A stretch of 53,579 nt of DNA from the NCBI GenBank assembly GCA_001584585.1, contig LSYV01000003.1, positions 1,617,505 to 1,671,083 of the forward strand, given 5' to 3'. The notes under the pieces are model-generated. The model saw only the letters and a program-made list of their open reading frames with translations, searched no databases and had not been told where the DNA came from. Made by a program: the position numbers and the translations under genes. Shown piece by piece: positions 1 to 22,017 of the stretch. Positions within the stretch are counted from its first letter, which is position 1; every line of letters begins with the position of its first letter. The DNA comes from Gonium pectorale (Eukaryota; Chlorophyta; Chlorophyceae; Chlamydomonadales; Volvocaceae).

Positions 1-2
1 AC

Positions 3-3000
3 CTTGAGCAGCTCCTCCTGGCTGAGCCCCTCCCCTATGAGCGCCTTGACCACCTCCAGGCCCAAGGCCAGGTTGGCTGTACGGCCGAGGCCGCCCCAGG
101 GGCCGAACGCCTCGTTGCCGGTGAGCAGCGTCTGGCAGGGGGGCGGCGGGGAGGCGGGGGGGCGAGGCGGATCAGGGGTGCCGGTGCGAGGAAACGGGAG
201 AGAGATAGAGCGCGCTGTACAGTTGCAGGACGCCCCGCCCCACAGCGGATCGCGCGCCCCGGGGGCTGCGCAGGCCGTGGGCCATGGGCCGCTTCGCCCC
301 GTAGCCTTTTAGCTCCTTGACCTTTGCACGCAACTGTTACACCANCGGGGGGGGGCTGGAGACGCGGGCCCCTCCACAGGTATGCGGTCCTTCCGCGTGC
401 GCCCTCCCCCGGTCAGGCTTCAAGTTGACTCACCGTGCTGCGCCCATGCCGCCCTCGCCCCCCCGCCCCCGCACCTTGAAGCAGTCGGGCAGCAGCCCCT
501 CGCGGATGTGCCGCCGGTCGCTGGACATGAAGGCCAGGAACTCCTGGGTCGTCTGCGGGCGGAAGGCGGGGGCGTGACGCGGAGTTGCGGGGATAAGTGA
601 AGATGTGGTGCGGGCGGGGGGGAGGGGCTCGGGCTGGTAAGGCGCCAGCGTGAGCATGCGGAGGGCGCACAGCCACGGCCAGGGCGCGGGGCCGACGGGG
701 CGGCGCACAAGCCGCTACTCTCGCCGCTGCCGTGTGCGGAGGAAAGGCCGTGCCGGGACGGGCCCTTGCGCGCCGCCAGCCTGCATGCGCTAGACAACCG
801 ACGCGCAGCGACCCCACAGCCGCTGGCCGCAACCCGCACAGCAGAGGCGCCGACCCGGCCGCTCGCCGCCGCCACCCACCATGCCCACGAAGCTCGGCGG
901 CGCGGGGCTGGCCTGCCTGGCGATGCGACTGTCCCCGCCCAGCGCCGCCAGCAGCTCCTCCTGGCTGGTCTGCCCGAACAGCACGTAGCGCAGCCTGGGG
1001 GGCGGGGGAGGGCCGGGTGTGTGCGGGAGGGGGTAGTGTGTGCGGGGGGGGGAGGTGGCGGACAAGGGGTCGCCGGGGTCCTGGGTGGGCAAGGGGGCGG
1101 GGGTTATTCAGTCCGTGGGCAAAAGCTGACTGATGACCGTCATGGGGGCAGGGAGGGGGGCCCTGCCTGCGGAGGCCACTGCGCGGGGTGCGCGGGCCGA
1201 TGGGAGTTTGAGGAAGTCTGCTGGATAGGAACGGGCCAGTGGAAGACTGACACTAACGAGGTCGGGCAGCGGCCAGGGTCGGATGCGCGGGGCCGGGGCT
1301 GGCATGGCCACAGCCCACACGCAAAGCACGAAGCGCGCCCCCCCGGCTCCTCGCTCCTGCTGGGCCCTCTCCCCCCGCCCCCCTTTCCCATTCCGTATTA
1401 ACCCCCGCCCCCGCCCCGCCCCCGGGCGTCCTCACAGCGCGGCCTCCTTGTCGCTCAGCTCCAGCACCCGGCACAGGCGGTCCAGGCGGGAGCCCAGCCG
1501 GCCCGCGGCGGCCAGCGCGGCGTTGCGCCACCGGACGTAGGCCTGGCGGGCAGGGGGGTTGAGGGTATGGGAAGGTGGGAAACGGTTGGGGGTTTGGGGG
1601 CCCCTCAGGCCTCCATATGCGCGACAGTGCAGCAAGGAGGGAGGGAGGAGGCAGGGGGCGCGGGTACGGGGGACCGCACCGGGCGGCAGGCGGGCGATGT
1701 AGCCCCGGCGCTGCGCCACACGCGCGTTGCGAGGGCGTGACTGCCGCAGTGCCGCTGCACCCACCCACCCACCCATCTACCCGACTGCCTGCACCAAGCC
1801 CCCCAGCAGCGCCCCATGTGCCCAGCGCTCCACGCGGAGGCCCGGGCGCCTGCGCGCTGGCGCTTTACTGTACCGCAGGAGGGCTGCCCTGCAGTGGATG
1901 GAAGGGGCTGCACGCCAGCCTCTAAACCCCCCGCCCCCCGTTGCAGCGGCGCACCTCGCCGGCCTGCAGCGCCGCCGTCACGGCCGCCAGCGTGTCCCCG
2001 ACGTAGGTGCTGCAGAAGGCAGCCGACACGCCGCTGAACGCCGCGTCCGCGCCGCTGCCAGTGGCGGCGGCGGCGGAGGGCGCCTCAGCGGCGGGTGCCG
2101 CCGTCGCACCGTTGGGGCCTGCGTGGGGCGGCGCGTGGAGGGAGGCGGCGGGGGGGGGGAGCTGAGGAGGCGAGGCGTGCTTCGGGGGCTGGCGAGAGGC
2201 TGCTGGCAGAGGGTGCGAACGGACGGGAGGAAGGTCAGTGCGGGCCTCCCTGCGGGCCTCTCAGCGCACGAATCCCGGCACGGCCCCTGGCGCCAATGCG
2301 GCCCTGTGGCTCCAGGGAGCCGGGAGAGCGATGCGACGGGTCGATGCAGGGGTGGGCGCGGGCGAAGGCGGACGGGAGCGAGTCCCCGGCCTCCACCCCT
2401 CCCTGCCCGTACCACACCAGGCACCCCGCCTCAGCACCTACCTGCAGCCTGCCCGTCGCCCTCGCCTCCGGCGGCCCCCGCACCGCCCGCCGCTGCCGGC
2501 GGTCCTGCCTTGGCCGCCGCCTTGAACGACGCCCCCTCCAGCACCCGCTGGCAGGCGTACCGCTGCAGCCCCAGCACGTACAGCGCCTCGCCCTCCCTGG
2601 CCAGGAGCGGAGGGGTGGTAGCGGGGAGGGGCAGGGGGTGGGGGCGGGGCATGCGAGCGATAGCCCTGCACTATCTCGAGTCGGCCCAAGGGCCCAAAGA
2701 GAGAGGGAGGCGCCCACGAGTGTGGCCGCAACGGTGCCCCGGGTGCTCGCCAGGTGCCAGGTGCCAGGCGCCAGGTGCCAGGTGCCAGGTGGCAGGTGCC
2801 AGACCGGGGTGGACGGCTGCCGGGTTCCAGCTGGCGGCTGGCGGTGGGCCGGCTGCAGCTGCAGCCGAAGAAACACTGACCTACACCGGAAACCCATAAT
2901 CTGAAACCAACTCCAACAGATGCTATCCCATGAGACACACAGGAGCTGCAGTGAGACATGCTTTACTGTGCGTTGACGTGGAGCACGACCCCTTGCGGAC

Positions 3001-3170
3001 GCACCTGAACGCCACCCGGTCATTGAAGTCCGCCAGCGCGCGCTCCGCCGCCTCCGCCCCGCCGCCGCAGGCAGCCAGCATGGCCTCCAGGACGGCGGCC
3101 ACGGAGCGGCGCAGCGCGAAGCGGGTCGGCTCGCGCGCGAACAGCGCCAGCGCGGAGCGCAGCTGCGCGG
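3..3170 (-). CDS. Unrecognised protein, partial at both ends (seven exons)
   Basis: Function not recognised. Seven exons join in phase on the minus strand: 3005-3170, 2442-2596, 1955-2118, 1436-1542, 880-994, 475-552 and 3-131. Every intron is GT-AG, and bases 1-2 of the window are the GT donor after the last exon. They encode about 304 residues. The product is mostly helical: an Arg/Leu/Ala-rich start, an Ala/Gly-rich linker (about residues 95-125), then segments with LELSDKEAALLRYVLFGQ, TTQEFLAFMSSDRRHIREGL and GPWGGLGRTANLALGLEVVK. The sequence SQEELL occurs twice. The first exon begins in mid-codon after a good acceptor, so the true start lies further right, beyond 3180; I could not place it. 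The C-terminus is outside the window. No catalytic motif is visible. The splicing pattern and codon use make a real gene likely; its identity is open. Confidence 0.7.
345..345. other. Single ambiguous base (N) in an intron
   Basis: One N follows a run of A/C and precedes a G-rich run. It lies in the last intron of the left-edge gene and does not touch coding sequence. Confidence 0.95.
2751..2811. repeat. 7-bp minisatellite (CAGGTGC)n
   Basis: About eight consecutive copies of CAGGTGC, two with a single change, lie in the intron between 2597 and 3004 of the left-edge gene. Copies contain both GGTG and CAG, so they could act as cryptic splice sites, although reading phase supports skipping them. 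Confidence 0.9.
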
Positions 3171-5864
3171 CTGCGGTCAGGGAGGCGCCGTGGGTCGGGG
3201 CGAGGCGAGGCGGGGCGGGTGAGGCGAACCAGGTCAGGGCGGCAGAGGCGGTGCGGGGCAAGAGGGCAGTGACTGCGCGACGCGAAACCGTGCGATTGCA
3301 AAAGCACGAATGAAGGGCGGATAGCAACGACGGCGAAAAGGCGGGGGCGGCACTTGGCCAGGGCCAGTACAGCCGAGAGCGCGGTCCTGCAACCCCGCTC
3401 AGGACTCAGAGGCACGAAACGCCCTCCAAAACATCATGGTGGGGGGGCGCACCCGTTCGCCTGACTGGCTTGATGGGCGCAGAACAGAATTGCGTTCCCC
3501 ATCTTCCGCCATCACCCCCAGCACCCACCCCCAGGCCAGAAGTGGGGCCAGCGCGCCACGGCTCCTGCCGATTGCTATCAGTACCCAACATCAGTACCTA
3601 CCAGCTTCATCGGCTGACGGTGCGCCAGCGTCCGCATCGGTGCGCCTATCCATGTCTGCCTCTCTTTGTGACTCCATTGTCTCTTAAATTGCGCTTGATC
3701 TGGCTAGATCTGAGATATCCACAAGATTCCCGATGCGACTTGGGCTTGCGCTATCCCTCTGTGCTGCGCCCCCGGTCCCGCTTCAAGTGGGGGCAGCGAG
3801 GCAGTTTACAAGGCTGCCAGACCGATGGGTTGAATAAAGACAGACTGCTTTGCGAGACAGGGGACACGGTTCCGTGACCCTGAATCCACAGCTTGTTTAG
3901 GTCGCACAGCATGCCACGGCCGTACAGGCAGTACACGCGGTAACCCGAAATGGGCAGTCATCACACCGTTGACTGCTGCTTAGGGTCCATGTCCGTAGGG
4001 GAAGGAGCACAGCAGGCACGCCGCGGCATGAGTGGGGCAGGATTTGGGTCACAGCGAGTACAGCAAGAAAGCTGGCGAATGTAGCTGTCAGCCGGCGAGG
4101 GTGAGCTCCGCCCCTGCCCTCCCTTCTGGCAGCTGAAGCCGGCTTCTGCTGGGCTGCGTGCTCGGTCTCCGATTTCCGTAAGTGCAATGAGGGAGAGACG
4201 GCGACTGGGCGATGGCTTGAGTGCTAGGTTATAGGGCTGGGCAAGTGGGCATTGGCTGGGAACGCGCAGGCCCCATGCCTTGAGACAGGCCAGCAGTCAC
4301 CAGTCAACAGCCACCAGCAGGGGAACATTGACTGCCACTGGCTGCCGGATCTGGTATTCGCGGCGTCCAAGCCTGAGCGTGTCCCACGCCCTTGGCCCAG
4401 GCGTCAACCGAGGCTTCGACGCTGCCACCGCCGGCTCTGGCAGCCAGTTGACGGGTCGGTTCGGCAACTGGCTGAAGGAGCAGCAGCAACACCAACAGGT
4501 GGTGGCGGTGCCAGCCGTGCCACCAGCCGCCGCAGCAGCTTCTCCAACAGTTGGTTGCCAGCGGAGCCGTCGGCCGCGCAGAAGGCAGGCGACCGGAGAA
4601 CTGGCCAATGGAGAGGAGATAGTGGAGGCGCCGGCCAAGGCGGAGGTGGAGGTGGTGTCGATGTAGAACCGCTGAACCGGCGTTGAAAAGGAAAACGCAT
4701 ACGACGAGCGTAAGCGCGAAAGTGAAGGCGTAGAACCGGTGTGTGTGTGGTCAATGACATCGGACAGACTGTGCGGACTGTAGACATGGGGTAAGGGCTG
4801 TGTTTTGAAGGACTCTGCGGGCTACGGACTCGCAGCGGCTGCACACGCCTAGCCTCCAGACCCGCAGAAAGCGTGCAAACGCACGGCACACGATGCAACC
4901 AGGCTCTGCTGCTGCGACTGGTCGTGCATGGGGCTGAAAGCCCTTCGCTGCCGGGGACAAGTAAGTAAGCACTATCCAAGTACGGCCGATTGCCAGGAGC
5001 GGTTCCGCCAGCGACTTGGCCCGTGGGCCGTGAAATGCCAACTGAACCGCCGCTCTACTGCGGACGCATCAAATGGCTTGCAAGCTTCCGCAGAGTCCGG
5101 CGCAGCCCTTGTACTTATCCTTGTCCACAACATGCCCAGCGCCATGTTGCGCTTGGACGACAGGCCCGTGCGCCATTGCAACGCGTGGCGCAGGCCCGGC
5201 CAGTCTGACACGTGCGGCGGCGGCATTGCACATGCGGTGACAATGGACGCTGGCGAGCAGCGCACAGCTCCGTGACAAGGAGGGGGCGTTTGCGATCGGC
5301 ACGCGGATTGTTGTTGGTGGGCAGGGACGGTGGGAAGGAAGGGAGAGGAGCTGGGACGCTCCATTGGCTGCGGCAGGCTGGCGCACGGCTTCGAGCGACA
5401 CGGCGAGGTCCGCCCTGAAGTCCCTCCCGCAGCTCAACACAAGCTCTGGGATGGGCATCATGTGTGCCAAGGCCTATTAGGGGCAGTCGACCTGGCAGTG
5501 GGTTTTGGCGTGCAATAGGCATGCGGCGGTTGGGAAACGGTCATGCGGAAACGGAAGTGGCATCCTGCAAGGCTGTTTTTCAAATATGATTTGCAGTTGG
5601 TGACACAGCTCCGCGACACTGTTCTGCAAACCTGGCTCTGGAGAGACTGAACTCGACTCCCTCGAGCTGTCCTGAGAAGACTGCAATCTGCTTAGATCAA
5701 GTTTTTGGCAGCATAATACACCTCAGAGGGGCCGGACTTCGCGTTCACCACCTCCAGGCTTCGCGGACAAATTTTGTGGAGGCTGGACGGGATCGTGGTT
5801 TACCAATTGTGTAGGCCAATAGGCATCCCGTGGAGGGCACCGCTCTTCAGGAGGAAGAGCGGGG
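3171..5864. other. Region with no supported gene
   Basis: This stretch lies between the leftmost exon I can place for the minus-strand gene and the start of the helicase gene. It should hold the missing 5' exons of the former and the promoter and 5' UTR of the latter. Several short open frames exist; the best-looking is plus-strand, about 4280-4666, with a Gln-rich stretch. None joins to a recognisable protein or has convincing splice partners. Composition is less GC-rich around 5500-5800. Confidence 0.5.
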
Positions 5865-15878
<10,014 letters not shown>

Positions 15879-16065
15879 GCGCGTGCGGGCCATGTAGGCG
15901 CGGCGGGGCCCTTATCCTGCGGTGCTGTGTGAGGCGTGATGGGCGGAGGCACGGCTGTCCGAAGGGGGGGGGGCGCCCCTCTAGAGGGCGGAGCGGCCGG
16001 GTGCTGTCGAGCCGTCCTTCCCTGCTCCTACGACAAAAAGTTGTTTTGCAGGCTGGGCGTGTTGT

Positions 16066-16109
16066 GACTGTACGGACTGGGGTGGCACTTGGGACTGTAC
16101 GGACTGGGG
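16066..16109. repeat. Pair of 17-bp direct repeats
   Basis: GACTGTACGGACTGGGG occurs at 16066-16082 and again at 16093-16109, in the probable 3' UTR of the helicase gene. Function unknown. Confidence 0.85.
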
Positions 16110-16180
16110 AGCCCCTGCGCGGTCCGCACCGGCACGCTGCACGGAGAAAGTACGGGTTGCAGATTGCGGTCTGCGTCCCC

Positions 16181-16195
16181 TGTAAGCGTTTGTAA
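16181..16195 (+). terminator. Poly(A) signals of the DDX46/Prp5 gene
   Basis: Two TGTAA elements (16181-16185 and 16191-16195), the usual chlorophyte polyadenylation signal, lie about 300 bases after the helicase stop codon. Confidence 0.65.
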
Positions 16196-16199
16196 CGCA

Positions 16200-17119
16200 T
16201 GCGGCTGGACGGTCAGCTGATCCTGGGACCTATCGACGGCCCTGGAGCCAGATGGTTTTGGGGAGTTACGGCAGCAATGTTAGGTGGTGCTCGATGGCGG
16301 CACGCCGTACGGTACAGCTCGTACGCCATGGGTCCCACTACTCACGCATGGTTGCCAGGATCCCACACACCGCACGCACTCCGGCTGCTCGCTCGAAAAA
16401 CATGTATAGCAGGAGATGGGAAGTTACTCGTGTGTGCGCATGCGCACGTCGCGGCTCTTGTCCCGCCTGCGCTTGCATGAGTGACGCGGGGCGTACGTAC
16501 GGCCATGCCTGCCCGCCGCCGGACGCCCTCACGCCTGCTAATGTTACGGACGAGGTGAAGCGCAACGGCAGGGGGGGCGCTTTGGGTGCAGAGCGCACGT
16601 GTCACTGGTTTACAGCACCGCCCAACACTGCCCATATGCTGCACAGCCTGACGCCGCCCCGCCAGGGAAACAGCGGCCACTTCGAGCCCCCCTCAGCGCC
16701 AGCCCGTGATGCACGCGACGCCGTCTGCACGCGTCAGGCCCGGTACCCTGACTCAGGCGGTACCAGTACCGCCCCATCCACCGCTGCAGCACGCGACACA
16801 CGCACATGGCGGTCCCCGCCGCCCCCACAAAGGGCCCGCTGCAGGCCTACGCAGCACCCGTACTAGGGGGCACGCGCCACATGCCACACATCCGCAATCC
16901 AAGCTGTCGTGTCTGCCCTGCGTCCGCCCCCAAACGGTATCCCGTGCACGGACCTGCGATCAGGGCACAACCACCAAACCACGGGGCGCTGCTTTCCCTC
17001 AAGGCAAGTAGGCAACGCAACGCCAGTCCTCCATGCGGGCCCCGGGACCCGGCTGGGAGTGCCCGGCCCCGCCCCGCCGCGGCGCAGCAGGCAGCGGGTG
17101 CGCAGACTCGCGGCGCCCG
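16200..17119. other. Convergent 3' intergenic region
   Basis: This stretch separates the 3' ends of the plus-strand helicase and the minus-strand methyltransferase. On the minus strand TGTAA (TTACA at 16610-16614) lies about 500 bases after the methyltransferase stop and may be its poly(A) signal. I see no coding exon here. Confidence 0.5.
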
Positions 17120-20100
17120 CTACAGCAGCCTCATGGTGACGTTTGTGAGGTACTCCCCCTCAGGGTAGGCGGGCTGCAGCGGGTGGCAGGGGGCGGCGCC
17201 CGCCACCCGGAGGAGCGTGGGCTGCCGGCCGACCTGCGGGGTGGGGGGCAGCGGGCGGGGGTGGACTGTGGAGTCTCCAGGCTCGGTTGGGAGGAGGGTG
17301 GCGGCATTGGGGGGAGGATCCAGGCTGCAGCCCGGTGTGGGAATCAGGGTGGATGCGGAACAGTCGCTGTGGAGCGGTGCGCCGTTGGTACTGTGAGCTG
17401 TTGGCGCTTTCCCGCCCTCCCGGCATCCCCGCACCTAAGCTCAGCGCACCCCCAACGCGTCCGCGCCGCCTCACCTCCCGCGCCGCCTGCGTCAGCATCG
17501 ACGTGAACTCGCCGCTCTGGGTAGGGGGGCGGGGCGGGGAATGGGGTTCGGCGACAAGCACTCAGTGAAACGCCAGGCAGGGCGGCAGCAAAGCACGGCG
17601 CAGCCGCCCCCACCCTCTGCCAGCACATGCCAACATGCGGCACGCCATTGTACGGCACCGCTGTCGTCCTACGCCTGCTGCGCACACACGTCATCAAGCC
17701 TCGCGCAGTCCTGTGGCCCCTGTGGCCCGTGTGGCCCGTGTGGCCCCTGTGGCCCGTGTGGCCCGTGTGGCCCCTGTGGCCGCTGTGGCACATGCGGACC
17801 TTGCAAAGCAGGAAGCCACCCGCAAGCGCCCTGCCACCCGCTCCAATCCCACCCCCCAGATTCCCACCTGCGTCATCGCGCCGCTGCAGCTGCAGCTCAT
17901 GAGCAGGCCGCCCGGGGCCACCAGGCGCATGGCCAGCGTGTTGAGGCGGATGTACCTGCGGGGGGGCAGAGCGGGGGGCGGGGGGACGGGGCGGAGAGGG
18001 GCGTCTGATCAGCAGATGTTTGCTGGGAGCAGGGGAGGGCGACGTGGCGTGGTGGCGTGGCGTGGCGTGGTGTGGCGTGGCGTGGCGGGGCGGGGCAGGG
18101 AGCGCGTGGCGAAAGGAACGGGGCGAGGGCGCAAGAAGCACGCAGTGGAGGCACATCGTGCGGCGCCGCAGCCTTCCGCATGCGCCGCGTTCGGCTCGTC
18201 TGCCACCTCGCCCACAGGTCACCGCGACGCCTCCGCCACAGCGGACTCTGCCGACAGCCACGGGCTGCCCCCTCCTGGTCGTGAGAGCGGACCACGGTCT
18301 CCCACCTCCCTCCCCCCCACGCCCAAACCTCCACACCACACCATACCCACCTCCACCCTCCCTTCAACCCCCCGCCTACTTGATGCGCGCGCGCGCCAGC
18401 GAGGCCCGGTCCGGCGCCAGCTTGGGAGGATCCAGGACCACGATGTCGTACTGCCTCCCCGCCGCCAGCTCCGCCTTCATGGCCTCGCTGACGTCAGCCC
18501 TCAAGAAGGTGGCGGCGCCGTCGAGGCCGTTGAGGCGGGCGTTCTGGGCGGCCAGGGAGACGGCCGACTCGGACGAATCAACGCCTGCGAGCGCGACCGG
18601 AGGAGAAGCCCGCCGTCGGGCGTAATGCACATTACAGCGCACCCAAGCGCACGCAAAAGGCGCTGTGTGCTCTCTGCAGCAGACGGGCGCGCACTCATGT
18701 CCGGCGGGATGTGGAGCCTAAGAATGCGGCAATCGCGAATTGGCACTGGGGGTGGGTGGGGGGGTGTTGCGCGGACCGTGCGCTGCAGCAGGGGGCGTTT
18801 GCTCGCACATGCGCTCCGCGGCACCCGAACGCCGAAGCCCGTACACCGGAGCTCCCGAGTCCAGGTCCTTGTGTCCCCCGCGCGCTCGGTCGGCCCCGCG
18901 TACCTACGACCCGGGACGCGCCCGCCGCCGCCGCCGCCAGCGCAAACCCCCCGCTGTAGCAGCACAAGTCCAGCACGCTGGGGCCGGGACCGCCGCTCCG
19001 GGCCGCCACCTGTCATGGCGGTGGGCGGTGGGCGAGGAGAGAGGGGGATTGGGGCCCCGGGACACGCCGCTTCCAGTCGCGGGGCCTTTCTCCGGAAAGC
19101 GCACCCCAAGCGGCTGCAGGCGGCTCGGGCGGGGGCTTGACGCGGCCTCGCGCCGATACCCGGGGGGCCCGGGCCGCCCGCCGCGGGCAGTCAATCGCGT
19201 GGCTGAAATCCGCCGCAACGTCTTGTCGCCCCTCAATGCACCGCCGTACAGCTGGGGGCCTAGCCGCCTGCTGGCCCTCCGCCCCCGGCCCCGCCCTCCC
19301 CCCGGCCCCGGGTCGCCCCACCTGCCGCCGCACCAGGTCCCCCAGGAACGCCCGGCTGTCGCGCTGGTCCGCGTAGAAGCCCGTCTTCTGGCCCTGCGCG
19401 GCGCAAGGCGGGGGGGGGGGGGCACAGCCCGGTCGGTGTGGGCAGCGCAGCGGGATAACGCAAAAGCGGGAGTTTGCCCAAAGACGTGTCAAGCAGTGAG
19501 CGTGCCATCCGGCCTTCACGTGCAGGTGAACCCGGCGACCATCAGGCGCGACGCGTGCCGCGCCCTCACGCCCCCGCGCCCTCGACCCCATCCCTTGCAG
19601 CCGCCGCCGCCGACCCGCACCTGCGGACTGGCCGCCAGCCTGAGCCCCGCCTCGCGGACCTCCACCGTCTCCTCCTCGCCCGCCCGCGACGTCGCCGCCT
19701 CCTCCTCTGTCCCCACCGCCGCGTTCGCCTCCTCCGGCGGCGGCTCCAGCCCCTCCTCCTTGAGAATCTTCCACATGGGCCGCCACACGACGCGGCTGAG
19801 GCCCGTCGCCTCACGGATGGCCGCCTCGATGTCGGTACGGTACCTGGCACCAGGCGGATGAGGGCAAAAGGGCCGAGCGGGAAGGGCAGGGAGAGCAGGG
19901 AGCGGAAACAATGGGAGGGGGCGCAGCAGAGCACGAGCCGGAGCATCGTTGAGGCGTGAGGCGTGTCTGGCAAAGGCCGCGCAGGGGCAGAGGCAGTGGC
20001 AGCGCAGAGGCGTGGGTCTAGCGGGTGACGGAATCCCGCGTGCGCGCTTCCGGGCAGCGTCGCCTTCATGGGCAGGCTACGAGTTGAAGCCGCCAGCGCT

Positions 20101-22017
20101 GGCCATCGCCCGCTAAGGGCCGCGCCCCCACCCACCCACCCTCCGCTCCTCGCACCTCTGCACCCATCCCGCCACCGCCTGCACCACCACCACCTCCCCG
20201 AGCACGTCAGCCACCAGACCCGACAGCATGTCGCCCTCGCTGTTGACCAGCCTGGGGAGGCGAGGGGAGGTGGGTGGCGGGGGGAGGGCAGGGGGAAACC
20301 GGGGCGGGGCGGGGCGGGGCTGGGGTCGGAAACCTTGTCCAGAGGACGATGCTGAAGGCGGTCAAGGGTAGGTAGGTGGGCGGTGAGGGCATGCTGCTGG
20401 CGTGGGCGTACGGCAAATGGACGAGCGCTGTCGCACCGTACTACGCGCAGTGATTGCTCTCTCCTGCGTGGCGTAACAGGCCCGGCCGCCCTTCCAGCGG
20501 CCCATCCCACGCCGAGCTCGCTGTTGATTCCTTCTGATTCGATCGCACGCCCACCTGCCCAGCCGCCGGCCGCCCGCCCGGACACCCCTGCGCCAACACG
20601 ACCCGCTGCACTGCCGCCCCACGCGGGCGCGGCGCCACTCACCGCTGCCCGGAATGGCTGGCCGCACCCGCTTCCNNNNNNNNNNNNNNNNNNNNCCGCT
20701 CGCCCGGAATGGCTCGGCCGCCACCCGCCTTCCCCGCCCCCACCCCCGCCGCCCTCACCGGTACACGTTGGTGTCGGCGCTGGGCAGCCCCAGCGCCCGC
20801 CGCAGCGCCACCGCCTGGCCCACCCGTCGCCGCACCAGCGCTGGCACGTCCAGGCGGCATGCGGCAGCGCCCGCGTCCGACTCCATCTCCGGCTGCAGCT
20901 GGAGCAACCTACGGTGCGGAGGCGCGAGAGGCGTGGTTGCCCAGGAACCAGCAACTCCGTACCCATAACCCCGACGCCATGAAACCACTCCAGCGAGGAG
21001 GCGGGCCAGCCGTCCACGTGGAATGAACAGGCACTAGTCCGGGGTACGCGACACCCCTCGGGGCGGGCGGGAGCGGATGGAGGAACCTCACCTCACGCGG
21101 AACATGGAGTTGGGGTTGTAGACCCCCCACCCGAGCGGCCGCCGCGACGAGTCCGTCACCACCACCGCGTCGCCGATGTCGGGCGGCGGGCGCCCGATGA
21201 CGCAGTCCACGGCACCGCCGTACACCATTGGGTTGCCGTACGCGAACAGCCGCGCCTTGTCCTTTTTCAGCACGACCTGCGGCGCCGCGCCGGCGCCGGC
21301 GCCGGCGCCAGCGCCGCTGCCGCTGCTCGAGGGAGCAGCGTCCTTCTGCGAGCCCTTTTGGCGCTTGTTGCTGCTCTGCTCCTGTTTGACCGCGGCAGGC
21401 ACTGCCGCCCTGGGCTGCGCATCAAGCCGGCCCTCCTGGGGCAAGGGCGTGGGCTGCGCCTGCGGCTGACGGGCCTGCGGCTGCTCCTCCGCAGGCTGCT
21501 GCTGCTGTCCCTCCTCGCTCATCGCCTGCTCGTGCTGCGTCGACAGGGATGTGAGGAGAGACGACCGGAGCCGCCGTACCGCGTCGGCATCCGCTAGCAA
21601 CGCGTCCAGCTCTGCCAGACCCTCAGCGCCATCCTCCTCCCCACCAGGGCCCTGCTCTGCGACAGCATCTTTCCGCTGTTTAGGCGGGCGGCTGGAGGGC
21701 ACACTTGCGCCATTCAAGGGTCGCCCGCGACGGGGCGGCGCGTCGGAGTTAGAGTCTGGTGCCGACCGGCCGCGCGACTGTCCCGGGCCCTGGCGCGAAG
21801 CTTGTAGGAGGCTTACGCTCCGTGCAAATTGCGGCACAAATGGCTGGGCGTGTATGCAGCGGGCGGCGGGCTCCTTGACCGCAAGCCCGCGTAGGGTGTG
21901 CATTACTAAAGCGCAAGTAACTGAATTACGTGTCGGGGGTGTAAAAAGGCCGCGGGTGGCTGCTCGCGTTGAGAACAAATGCGCAGAGCGGAACCTGTGC
22001 AGGAGCTCGAACAACAT
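17120..22017 (-). CDS. PUA-domain RlmI-type SAM-dependent rRNA methyltransferase, probably organellar
   Basis: Resembles bacterial RlmI (COG1092), which makes 5-methylcytosine in 23S rRNA; the substrate here is inferred, probably organellar large-subunit rRNA. Ten exons join in phase to 673 residues: 21092-22017, 20759-20908, 20156-20251, 19621-19843, 19322-19393, 18904-19009, 18380-18584, 17868-17955, 17475-17516, 17120-17233. The N-terminus is Arg/Ser/Leu-rich like a transit peptide. A low-complexity Gln/Ala/Gly region follows, then a PUA domain ending [14 protein letters not shown]. The methyltransferase part has [12 protein letters not shown], the SAM loop [27 protein letters not shown], the LDPPK motif IV and the SCSCSGAM motif VI with the likely catalytic cysteine. 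An Ala/Glu-rich insert interrupts the early Rossmann part. The start chosen is the first in-frame ATG (22017); a second ATG at 21903 would give 635 residues and also look like a targeting sequence. Confidence 0.88.
17711..17791. repeat. 9-bp minisatellite (STGTGGCCC)n
   Basis: Nine adjoining 9-base units, mostly CTGTGGCCC or GTGTGGCCC, lie in the penultimate exon-flanking intron (17517-17867) of the methyltransferase gene. There are no unique spacers, so it is not a CRISPR array. Confidence 0.9.
18044..18096. repeat. Simple repeat (TGGCG)n
   Basis: Imperfect tandem TGGCG units lie in the methyltransferase intron 17956-18379. Confidence 0.85.
20676..20695. other. Assembly gap (20 N) between near-duplicate flanks
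   Basis: The 20 Ns lie in an intron of the methyltransferase gene. The 30-35 bases before the gap (from 20643) and after it (from 20696) are near-identical, both containing GCCCGGAATGGCT. This suggests two contig ends that overlap and were not merged, with no lost exon: exons at 20759-20908 and 20156-20251 join directly in phase. Confidence 0.9.

Noticed and set aside
413..1776. Long overlapping open frames on both strands
   Set aside because: These are shadows of the short minus-strand exons and their GC-rich introns; only the phase-consistent spliced exons were kept.
4280..4666. Plus-strand open frame with a Gln-rich stretch and a clean end
   Set aside because: No recognisable domain and no convincing neighbouring exons. 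It could be a stray exon, but I cannot support it.
4972..5470. Minus-strand frames just upstream of the helicase gene
   Set aside because: Their apparent starts are not ATG in places, they overlap each other in several frames, and no family is visible.
17711..17791. Possible CRISPR-like array
   Set aside because: The units adjoin with no spacers, and the locus is an intron of a nuclear gene.
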